NCBI RefSeq assembly: GCF_014805685.1
Contig: NC_060887.1
Coordinates: forward strand, 16,398,463 to 16,462,462
Direction of reading: 5' to 3'
Length of the DNA stretch: 64,000 nt
From: Silurus meridionalis
Lineage: Eukaryota; Chordata; Actinopteri; Siluriformes; Siluridae
Of this stretch, positions 25,501 through 38,200 are shown in pieces. Position numbers and translations under genes: made by a program. The notes beneath the pieces were generated by a model that saw nothing but the letters and a program-made list of their open reading frames with translations, made no database searches and had not been told where the DNA came from. The first letter of the stretch is position 1. Each line of letters begins with the position of its first letter.

Positions 25501-28500
25501 ACTGGTGGTCTTAGGAAGCATGCGATGTGCAGCTCACCAGCAGCCGATCTCAACTCCCGACCAAAAGATTCATTTCTGATGACTGGTTTATCTGTGAGTC
25601 AGCAAGATTTGGCCAAAAACCATATACTATAGAAATAAGTCAATTTTAGTAGTTAAATGTGAGCAGAGCTTCTCTTTTAGCATTCCATGCATTTTTATAG
25701 GATGCATCACCATCCATCAGTCACACCGTTAACAGAGAGGCACAGAACCTTGAAGATGGAAGATGACTGTTCTTGGATGCTTAATGTGGACGTGTAAATG
25801 TGGGCCATTTGTTAATGACAGGAGGATTATGACTCCTTTGCATGCTACATTTTTGCCCTTGCTCCTCTTTTCCTTTTTGCGTATCCTTTTGCTTAAAAGT
25901 GGAGACAGATATTTTGGTTCATTCACTTTCTCCCAGTGTTCTGTCCAGACAGTTGTCTCTGTTTAAACATGCAGAAATAAGTTGTTGTTAGCACTGTCCT
26001 ACATAAGCGAAGCAGATGTGTTCTTTTCTGTTTCTTTTTCTGTCAATCACTATGTCTTTATGAGTTAGTTGCTCTACTGTCTTGTACTGATACGAGTGAA
26101 CTTCAGCTCAGTTTTTCTTCAGTTTAGTATTTCTGTTATCTCAAGTGAACCTGGACACAGCTTAACAGATTTAAATAACACTACACAGAGATTTATTACA
26201 CTTTTGCATATTTAAATATATCACAATATTTGGACCTTCTTGGATGATAATGATGTACATTAAATTATATACACAGATACACAGATTTAATGTGGGGGCT
26301 TTAGATCAAACTAGGTACTGGAGTCAGCCAAATTAAATAACTGCGAACTTTAAAATAGGAAGTCATGTAAATGGATAATTAAACAAGGCAGGGATTGATA
26401 GAAAAGTAATCAATAATATACAGTAATCCCCGTTTTTTTTCGTAAATGGAAAACCCGCTATAAACGGACGCCGCCCCAAAAATGCTATTTTATGTATACT
26501 GTACTTTACTGTATTAATATTTTACTTCATTTTATACTTAATAATGATATTTGTATTAATAGATTTCATTATTTCAAGATAAAACTCTATAAAAACGCTA
26601 TCCCCGAGAGACCGAGAAAATCCGCGAAACAAATTAGTTATGTGGCAAATGCAATTCCGCGATAACCCGGGTGCGTGAGACTAGAACCTCGTTAAAGCTG
26701 GGGATTACTGTAGTATAGATATGATCCATTTATTATGATGATTGTATGTTGATCATTCCTTTGATTTATTTAGTTACATTTATTGTGAAACATCCACAAG
26801 ACTTCAAGTCCTTGTTTTGATGTGTACTTTTTCAGCCATATCTGGTTCTTCCACAAACCGTTACCACAAAATGTCACAAGATATCTTTAAATGCAGTAAT
26901 ATTAAAAATTGTCCCTTTACTACGGGACCCAAACCTGTTCCAGCATTAAAATGCCCTTGTGCAGTTCCATTAAGGTATGTTTTACATGGGTTCGATCGAA
27001 AGAGTGGCCTGATATCAAATTCGGACCTCAACCCTATTGAACACCTTTGAAATTAATTGAAACGCTGAGTGCCATCTAGGAGTGTAGGAGTGTATGTCTA
27101 CAGCAGGGAAAGACGGTAGGAAAGGAAAAGTGTAGGAGAGTGTAGGTTAGGGTTGGTACTTTAAATGTTGGCACTATTACTGGTAAAGGGAGAGAGGTAG
27201 CTGATATGATGGAGAGGAGAAAGATAAGTTGTGTGTTCAGGAGACCAAGTGGAAAGGGAGTACGGCCAGGAACATTGGAAGTGGGTTTAAATTGTTCTAT
27301 CATGGTGAGGATGGAAGGAGAAATGGTGTAGGGGTGATCCTGAAGGAAAGGTTTAGTAAGTGTGTAGTGGAGGTGAAGAGAGTTTCTGATAGAGTGATGA
27401 ACGTGAAGCTGGAAGTTGAAGGGGTGAGGATAAATGTTACCAGTGCTTATGCTCCACAAGTGGGTTGTAAGATGAAGCAGAAGGAAAAATTCTTAAGTGA
27501 GTTGGATGAACTCGTAGAAGGTGCACCTAGGAAAGAATTATTGGTGAATGGTTCAGATTTAAATGGGCATGTAGATGCAGAGGTGATGAGGAGGTGATGG
27601 GTAGGTATGGTTTTAAGAAGAGGAATGTGAAAGGGAAGATGGTGGTAGATTTTGCTAAAAGGATGAAAATAGCAGTGGTAAATACTCATTTTAAGAAGAA
27701 GGAGGATCATAGGGTGACGTATAAGAGTGGAGGAAGGTGCACACAAGTGGACTATGTTCTATGTAGGAGATGCAACCTGAAGGAGATTGGAGACTGTAAG
27801 GTGTTGGCAGGGGACAGTGTAGCTAGACAGCATCAGATGGTGGTCTGTAGGATGGTTTTGGAGGTGAAGAAGAAGAGGAGGAGAGTAAGGACTGAAAGAA
27901 GAAGAAGAAGAAGAAGATGGTGGAAACTGAAGTAGGAAGACTGTAGTGTGAGGTTCAGGGACGAGGTCAGACAGGGGCTCGGTGGTGGTGAAAAGGTGCT
28001 GGATGATTGGGCAACTACTGCAGAAGTGATAAGGGAGACATCTAGAAAGGTACTTGGTGTGACATCTGGAAATAGAAAGAAAGACAAATAGACGTGGTGG
28101 TGGAATGAGGAAGGAGAGTATAAGGAGAAGAAGGTTGGCGAAACAGAATTGGAAGCAACAGTGTAATGAAAAAAGTAGGCAGGAGTACAAGGAAATGTGG
28201 CAGCAGGTAAAGAGGGATGTGGCGAAAGCCAAGGAAAAGTCATATGAGAAGCTTTATGAGAAGTTGGACACTAAGGAAGGAGAAAAGGATTTGTACAGAT
28301 TGGCCAGGCAGAGGGACTGAGCTGGGAAGGATGTGCTGCAAGTTAGAGCAATAAAGGATGGAGATGGAAAGAGATGGAAATGTGTTGATTAGTGAGGAGA
28401 GTGTGTTGAGAAGATGGAGGAAGTATTTTGAGCAGCTGATGAACGAGGAAAAAGAGAAAGAAAAGGTTGGATGATGTGGAGATGGTGAAGCAGGAAGTGG

Positions 28501-29556
28501 ATAGGATTAGTAAGGAGGAAGTGAGAGCAGTGATTAAAAGGATGAAGAGTGGAAAGTTGGTTGGACCAGATGACATACCGGTAGAAGCATGGAGATGTTT
28601 AGAAGAGATGGGAGTGGAGTTTTTAACCAGATTGTTTAATAAGATTTTGGAAGGTAAGGATGCCTGAGGAATGGAGAAAGAGTGTGCTGGAACTGATCTT
28701 TAAGAATAAGGGAGATGTGCAGACCTGCAGTAGTGAGTAGTGAGTAGTGAGAGTAGGGAGCAGGTTGAGAAGAGCCTGAAGAGGTGGAGATATGCGCTGG
28801 AGAGAAGGGGAATGAAAATCAGTAGGAGTAAGACAGAGTACATGTGTGTGAATGAGAGGGAGGGCAGTGGAGTGGTGCAGTTGCAGGGAGAAGAGGTGGT
28901 GAACCTGGAAGAGTTTAGGTACCTGGGGTCAACAGTGCAAAGTAATGGAGAGTGTGTTAGAGAAGTGAAGAAAAGAGTGCAGGCAGGGTGGAGTGGGTGG
29001 AGAAGAGTGACAGCAGGAGTGATTTGTGATAGAAGAGTATCTGCGCGAGTGAAAGGGAAAGTTTATAGGACTGTGGTGAGACCTGCGATGTTGTATAGTT
29101 TAGGAACAGTGGCATTGAGTAAAAGACAGGAGGTGGAGCTGGAGGTAGCAGAGCTGAAGATGTTGAGGTTTTCGTTTTCGAGAGACAAGGATGGTCATGA
29201 TTATAAATTAGTTTATTAGAGGGACAGCGCATGTAGGATGTTTTGAAGACAAGGTGAGGGAGGGGAGATTGAGATGGTTTGGACATGTGCAGAGGAGGGA
29301 CATGGGGTATATCAGTAGAAGAATGCTGAGGATAGAGCTACCAGGACGGAGGAAAAGAGAAAAGCCAAGGAGGAGGTTTATGGATGTGTTGAGGAAAGAC
29401 ATGCAGGTAGTTGGGTTGAAAGAGGCAGATGTAGATGATCCCCTAAATGGGAAAGCGGACAGAAGAAGAAGATTTTCTTCTCTCTCCTGCATATAAAATT
29501 ATCTTCCATAAAATGATTTTAAAAATGTCCAAGATTCATCATATAAACTATTCTGC

Positions 29557-29597
<41 letters not shown>

Positions 29598-32073
29598 TTT
29601 TATTTTATTTTATTTTTTTTGTGGCATGACTGCCATACAAATCCATGTAACTGAACTGTTACCACAAAAACAATAATGAGCACAATAATCTAAACTTGTG
29701 ATTTGAATTACAGCCTTCGGACTAATCAGAATTAAGCAGCAATTCTTGTATAAATTGCAGTGAATAAATTGAGTAGCAGATTTCGATTTATGGTACATAC
29801 TAAAATAAGTTTTCCTTTCAAACATTTACAAAGTTCTCAAAGTAGTAATTGGTGTAATGTTTAAAAATTGTTGTTGTTTTTTTACACACTGCTTGTGGGA
29901 GTAATCTTCTCAGTAGCGGCAACACAATAAAGGCCTGAGTGTTACATCTGCTGCGCTCTGATTTTAGCTGACACCCAAAGCCGTTTGTTTTCATAGCTGT
30001 AGATCTGAAAAAGTAGTGCCTTCTGAACAAATGGCTCCTATCCACTGCTGGAGGCCAGTACCGGGCTAATGGATGACTTAATAAGAGCTCTTAGGTGACA
30101 CTTCTTACGCATGAAGTCAGTCTGGTAAGGCTGAGGGAGTGCTGGTCAGGAGAGGGAACTGATTTTTTTATACATCCATCAAATCTTTGAAGGAGATCCT
30201 GCTCGTAAAAAGGATGTCGCACGGCCACATTAATTTTTTTTCCGCATTATTATTTATTTATGCTTGGCCTCTCCCTGCAGGGAATCATGATATCTTGGGT
30301 GGAGTTTTGCATGAGAGCTGTCAGCCAAGTGAAAACCACACTTGTGCATACACACATGTCCTCTCACACAGACAAAATGCAGCGCAAGGACATTGTCTGA
30401 TTCGCTATGATGTGATGATGAATGTATAATAAGGTTTCTAAAGGACCATCTGGGGAAGACAGGGAATTCTTCTGGCACACATATTTCTTGTGCAGGCATT
30501 TCAGGACGAACTGAATGCTACTTATTTAACTCGCTACATTAAATGCTGAAAGAAATGTGTGTCATTGTGATGTTTTTTTTTTTTTTTTAAACGGATTATT
30601 ACTGAATACAAATATACACATGGACAAAAGTACTGGGACATCTGACCTTTCATTCCATATGTGCTTCTTCTCCAAACTGTTGGCGCACTATTGTTTAGGA
30701 CGTCTTTAGATGCGCTATAATACAGTTTTGCTTTCACTTGAACTTAAAAACCCAAACCTGTTCCAGCATGGCAATGCCCATGTGTACAAAGCGAGCTCCA
30801 TAAAGATATGGTTTACATGGGTTGAAAAGGAAGTTCTTGATCAGCCTGCTATAAAGCTCTGATCTCATCCTTACTGAACACCTTTGGGATGAACGTGAAC
30901 ACTGACTGCACCCCAGGCCTCCTCACTTCACCTACATCAGTACCTGACTTTACTGACACCCTCGTGGCTGATGAACACAAATGTACCCCAAACACATTAC
31001 AAAGTCTAGTAAAAACATCTTTCCAGAAGAGTGGAGGAAATTATAAGAGTAAATTGGGACTAAATGTTGAATGCGATGCTCAAAAAGCACATACCGTACT
31101 TATGACCAGATGTCTGTAAACTTTTGGCAATATAGTGTATTAATCAGATTGAACAGGCTGAACAAACACAAGTACAGATAATCATAGGATGTGGTATGTG
31201 TTTATCAGGTCACTATGGATACATATTCTTTGTAGCTGCCTGATCTGGGTTGCAATGGTTGATATTTTTGTTTAGCTTTTAATAGATGTACGTTTGTTAG
31301 AAAATATAGAGGATGGATGCAAATTAAATGTTTCGGGTGATGTAGCTGAGGTTGAGGAACTGTTAGGGTCAGAATGTGATGACTTGAAAATCGATTTAGA
31401 CTGTAATTAATATAAATAGTTTGCTACAATGGCTTAGGGCTATAATCGTCATAAACTGTTTTGCATTCAACTGCCCATCAGTAAATTTCAGCTATTATAG
31501 AAATATAACGAATGGATAGACAATAGACACCCAAATGACCATGTGTCCCCTTCTGAGTCTGGGTTTCTTCCTCATACATCTAAATGAGTTGCCTCTATTG
31601 CCACTGGTTTGCTCATCAGGGATGAACACATATAGGGAGACATTTATGACCCTAAAATGGATCACCTCCTTCTATTGTTTTTTTTTTTTTTCTTTTGGGG
31701 GGATAAAAGTTGATCAACAAATAATCTTAGATTGAATATTGGATGCTGACACTGTTGGCATTTGTCTGTTTTTTGTTCTCCCACTAGAAAGTAAAGCCCT
31801 TCTGGTTTAGCTCACACCCACTTCGGGTTTCAGTTGGAATACAGATAAGAAAACCGAATGGAAATAGAGACACGACAGAGCAATGATCAAATAGAGATAC
31901 AGACAGAATCATTGCATTGCTCAATTATTCTTTAGGTAAAGCTACATTTCTGCACAGTTCATTGCTGTATAAGGCAGATTTAACACAAACCATTATACAG
32001 TGACATGAAATGCAGCAGAATGCTTATTGATGCTGCTCATTATTCTGCTGGGGTAACCATAGCATAAATTACG

Positions 32074-32144
<71 letters not shown>

Positions 32145-32174
32145 ACAGATGCACAAACATATACACACACAGAA

Positions 32175-32228
<54 letters not shown>

Positions 32229-35200
32229 GTGCTTACTGCATAGAAATTTTCTGGCAACAAATAGCTGGCGCTCTAAAACACTGCAGGCACTTTGGGACAC
32301 TTTGCTGCCCTTGACCTTCACAAGAAGGACCTGCACCACCTCTAATAGTGGTAGAACTCTAATTCACGAGTACTTAGCATGACTAGTTCACCAATCACCA
32401 CAGCGTGCAGTGGTTAGTCAGGACACCTGACTCATATATTCAACACTACTATATTCACTTCCATAGCCCAGGTTTCTAATCTTAAAATCCAGAAAAACAA
32501 TTGGATTATATTATTGGTCAGACCTGTAATGAATCTTAGTCTGCAGGTATCATAATAATAAAACGATTAACCTCAGGATCGGTTTGGCACAGTTCAGGGA
32601 AGTGCAGCTGATGCTTTGGTACGACACTCTTTTGTACTGTCTACATGCAGAGGCGGAAAATATGTGCTACTTAATTGTAATGAGCAATTCATGACTATTT
32701 ACTTATTAATAAATTACTAAAATAGTTAACACATTGCACTTTATGAAAGTACTTACTTGTGCTGACTAAATCAGTATTGTTTATTGGTATTTATACTTTA
32801 CTCAAGTGTTATTGAAACGGAATATGTGTTCTCTTGAGGAAACTTCCTTTAATTTATTTAGACCTTCAAAGTTCACCTTAAATGTCTCGAAGGTCTTTTC
32901 TTCTCTCAATGACTCTACACTATCAACTAAACAAGCTCTCATGCATTTAAATGACATTTAAGTTCAAGGTATCTAATCAGCTTCATTGTTATTGGGAATT
33001 GTAAACATTGCAGCCACTGTTGAAAGTGGATATGACAAAGGCAAAATCAAATTCATTACTTTATCTGGCTGTATTTAAATAACCTGAGTGAAAACATTTG
33101 CTAGCGCTACCTAATGGTAGAGCGGCCTGTAATGCATGATGGTGGAGCACACTGTTAGTGTGTACATTTTACCTAAAAAGTTTAATTTATTGTATAAATG
33201 TTATCAAAGGACAATATAAACAAATGTGGAACCTCAAGGGTTCCAAGAGAGTGTTAAGAAAATGTACAGATTAGTATTGTTTTTATTTTAGAGTATTTAG
33301 GAGCACACTCTGACTAGGCTCAATGCTGGAACTACTTCAACACTTCACCTTCACAAAACGAGGAGCATCAGATTGCTGACAATAATGATTATGCATGCTG
33401 GGCAGAACTGAATAATTGGTTCTGTTGTTTTTCTTTATGCATAAAGCACTGTAAATTCAATTCCATCCTACCCTTTGAGGAGACGCCATTTGTAGTCCGG
33501 TACTGTCTGTGTTTTAATAGACAGCTTGACTAAAAACGTTCCTGAATTATTTACTGAATAGTTTGTATTGTTTGAAAGAAGGATGCGTGTCTGAAGGATT
33601 AGCTGTCTGAAAAGAATAATGCATGAAAAGTATTCTCAGAGTGGGAATTTAATTTGACTGATAAAAAGCCTGCTGCTGAGGGTTAAAAGTGTTCTGACTC
33701 GCAGTAATCACAAACCTGTTTCTCATTGCGGGTGCAAAGAGTTCTTTAATACCTAGACGGTCTATTGTGCAGCCGAGAAGTTTGGGGAATTCGAGGTGAC
33801 ATGTGCAATGTGTCTTCTGGTCTGTGTGCACTCCCGTACAGACTCGTGTAAGACAATCCCATCAGGCCAGACACAGGCAGCGTCTGTGCTTCTATAAAAA
33901 TCAGACACCGCATAAAAAATACAAAACGCTCTATTTCTTTTGCATTATGAAAGAAATATGAGTAGGAAAGCAGCTTTGAAATGCCATGAACATTATTAGC
34001 AAGTCTTCCACATGATTATAAAGTAGCCATACTGTAAATGTGGCCTGGGGTTTGGTTAGTCTGTCTGGAGTAGTCTCATCTGATGACTTTTTAGTGCATA
34101 CAAAAAATTGAAGGGGATGTAGCACTTGGGCTGGGTGTTGATTTTAGATTTGCATTTAACTCTGTGCATTCAGTGCAGGCAGGGCAGTGCATGAGCTTCC
34201 TGTGGAGCATTTCGCATTTCATTCTGAGCTAGCTGTGCGAGCAAGATGCCAATTCATCAACGTTCAGCAGAGATCACCTGTTGTTTCAAATATAGCTGAG
34301 TGTTGCTTCAGCCTAACACTCAGGATCATGTGAAAGATGCAGCTTCGCTTGATGATCATCTGTGTAGCTAGAAATCGCTGAAAACTAGCTACCGTGCCTT
34401 AGATTTACATGTAGAACAATCTATTTAGACACATCCTGATACAACCTGTACTTCTGATTGACCTCTCCTACAAAGGCACTCGCTTGGGTATTTATAAATA
34501 CTTACAGTAAATGTTCATTTATATTACCAGTATTATATGAATATAATATTAATTTAATAACAATTATTATTGTTTTAATCTATTCATATTACCGTAATTT
34601 CCGGACTATTAAGCGCACCCACTATATAAGCACTGAATTTGACAAAGATTTTTATTTTGAACATAAATAAGCCGCAGGTTCCTACATTGAAACTAATGAA
34701 CTTTACACAGGCTTTACCGAAAGACAGTGTCTGTTACACGTTTTGTATCTAAACAGTAGCCTACCAGAAAGTCATTGTTCACTGTCTTCCTCCTTCCTTT
34801 CACAACTATTTCTCTCGAGAGTTTATCTTTTGGCATCGTCGTGCGTTTAAAAATCACCATCGGTGAAACTTTTCTCCCGATGCCGTGCAGCTCAGAACAC
34901 AGGTGAAGTGCGTGGCCCGATTCAGTCGGATCGCGATTTAATATAAAGAGTTTCATTGGTTCACCTGAACCTGTTCGACAATTTCATTGGTCTAATGTTA
35001 TGGGGCTCAGTTTTTTTGGCTTGAAGTTTGTGAAACCGGGAAAAATCCATAAATTAGCCGCTTCGTTGTTTAAGCCGCGAGGTTCAAAGCGTGGGAAAAA
35101 TAGTCCGGAAAATACGGTAGCTTAATATAATAATAATAAGTATTTCATTATATTAATATGAATGATATTTTTTGTTTTTATAATACAACGCATCATTGTG

Positions 35201-38200
35201 AAAATTTACTGAAACCCCATGAAGTTAGACACCAAGTCTAACTTTAATTATTTTAGAGTTACTTCTATGAACTTTATTGTAAGTTTAATTATATTTTGTG
35301 GTTAATAGAGGTTAATGGATCACAGTTCATTTTTTATATACAGAACATTACTTACTGCCTTCTCTTTTCATCACTGCTGATGGCCAAAAGTCATACAAAG
35401 TACTTTTTTTTCTAAATCAGCAGTCATTCTAGGACAGATGACTCGTTATCCACTTGTCTGTTAATGCAAGCAGTTTGGACTGAATGGACTGATTAAGTAA
35501 TGTCAGATCTTCTGAACAAAGCTGGTCTTTCTCTGTTCTCCACATTGCCTGGTTGTCGGCGGTGGAGCGAAACAGCCCATAGCAACGGAGTTAGACAAGG
35601 AGTGGCTGTGGTCTACATTCTTTTGGATAATAGAGAAGTCGGGAAAAACAGGGGGAAAAAAAAGACTGATTTGAGGTCTTTGCTTGAGCAGTGAGGGTGC
35701 TGAGTGGCCCGAATGGCTGAATGGTATTTAAATATTGCGTTTGGAATGTTTTTTTCTGGTCCTGCTTTCAGCTTGAGTCTCTCGCTCTGCTCACTCTCTC
35801 TCACTCTGTAGTGACACACAGTTTTAACCAAGAAAAAAACGATAAAGGGATCCTCAAGTTTCTTGCCTATGTTGTATAAGCAAAAAAAATCTGGCAAGAA
35901 TAAGCGCTAAAATCGGAACATCTGATTATATTATATTTGATTTTAGATAAAATGTTCATAAATATTTATACAGTGCTGCACAAATAGTTTTACTTCCCTA
36001 TCACTGATATATAACGGCTGAGCAGAAACGAGCTTGAAGCCGATCGATCAATGTTTTTCCAGGCACTTTTATCCTCAAGTGAATTTTTGCTTTCATCGTA
36101 TAGATTTCACTTGTACACGTGGTCCAGTAATATTATAAGACTGGCTTCATTCAGAGAAAGTGGTTATAACTCCATTTTTACATCATTAACTTTTTTTTAA
36201 GAATGTCTGCATGCCAATAAAAGTTCATATAACTATGTGGCTAAAACCCAAAGTGTATTATGTCTAGGCTGAAAGGGCATGTTCTTGCTTCACTGCGACC
36301 ATTAATCATATATTAATCATTAGTGCAAATTCAGGCTCTGTAGACTGTAATGAATTCATCGCGTTCAGTAGCACGTCCACTGCCCCGGAATGGCAATATA
36401 CACATTAAAAAAGTTAGTGCGCTACTTAACAGATGGTCATGTTACATAAATTACCGGGGCTTCTGCTGTGCATGATGTGACCTCATATCATCCTGTCGAA
36501 ATGTTTTGATATTTATTACTGACCTCACTATGGAGTAATTGGAACTAAAACATTAGTCAAATGGCAATTTGTTTTTTTCTTTTTTTTTCTCTCTTTTTTT
36601 TATCACCTCAATCATCAAGGTTATTTTGGACCATTTCCTGAAGATTTTGTTTGTGTGTGTTTGTAAAGTCTTTCATCTGATCAAGATTTCTCAATCCAAA
36701 TGGAGCTGTCCTTTTTCATGATGCTTTCCCTTTGCCCTCACATCACCGATACATGGGCTCAGGCAGCTATACATGGGCTCAGGCAGCTATTAGGAGCCAC
36801 GTCTCTCTCTGTCCTTCTGATCTTAGACAGCACAATGCCTTTCAATTGGCCACAAGGCAAGAAGGCCAAGGGTGCTTGCGTCTAGGCTGAAGTGCCCTGA
36901 AATTAGGCATTTCCTTTTCCTTTGTTCTTGCCTAAGGTGCACATTATTCCTCAAGGGTTTTCACACTAGCAACATTTCGTTTGTAAGCGAGCTCCAGGGT
37001 GGCTTGATTGCGGCGGGAAAACAATTCAACTCTCAATCGACCTGACTGCTGGAAATTAATCCAACTTGCCACTTGTATATTTGTACACCAAAAAAAATAA
37101 ATACATCAGTGGATCAGGACATACACTATATGAATGAAAGGTTGTGGACAACTGAACGCTTTTTGAACATCCCATTCCACATTTAGACACATTTTCTGTT
37201 CTGATAACCTCCACTTCCTTCTGGGAAGACTAGATTTTGGAGTGTGCAGGCAGCATTCCAGTTCATCCCACAAGTGTTCAGTAGTATACTGTACTGTATA
37301 TTCAATGTTGCTTCAACCCAGATTGTATATTTATTGAATATTTGACTTTACTGTGGTTTAATTAATATTATTTTGTAAGCACTCACCAAACTATAAAAAA
37401 ACAAAAGCATTTAAAAACAAAAGGCTTATAAGTGCATCTACCCATTGAGTGTTACTAATGGTTGGAACCATTTAAGCTTCTACTGCTTAAGCAATAATAA
37501 TAAACATTTAGAATAAACATTGATTTCTCTATTCTGAAGTAATTCCCTTAAGCTCTCTTGTATGAAAGAAATAACTACAATATATTTAAACTCGATGCTT
37601 AAGCTTCTTTATGAGAATAATTTTTAATCTTCCTTAAAATACGCTTAGTTACATTAAGTATTAATTTGTGTATGACATTTCCACACCTTTCTGGAATTAA
37701 TCTCTCTCTAATATAAATTTCAGTTTATTATTGTGTGCAGGCAATTTTTTATTTATATATATATTTTTTGCACTGTAGATATGAGCTGCTAAAACTGGCA
37801 CAAACTGAGACAGCCATGCAATGCCTTCTGGATATTTGGACTGACAAACAAAAGGAGAAAATAGATGCCGGATATGAAACACATGCCCTTAGCCTTCTTT
37901 TTTTTTTACATTTTCGGTTTTTCTTTAATTGTGTGCTTTGTGAAACCAAACCAAATAACTGTATTGCTTTTAACTCCTGATTCAGACTCAGCAAAATGAC
38001 TGTTAGGTGTAAAAGTGGCCTGGGTTTATTTTCAGCTTCTAGGGTATTATTATCTTTTGCTCTGCTTCCTTTTTTCCTGGACCCCTCTTCAACAGGCATT
38101 GCCAGCAGAGACATAACTGAGTTACAGCCTTTACTATTGGACGCCAGCAAAGCAGATGAATAGTCCAGACACATGGGCCTCAGTGGAATAAGGCAAACTA

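Noticed and set aside
27759..28576. Long minus-strand open frames opposite the LINE
   Set aside because: They are complements of the purine-rich RTE coding strand and have Ser/Leu/Phe-rich composition as expected for an antisense shadow.
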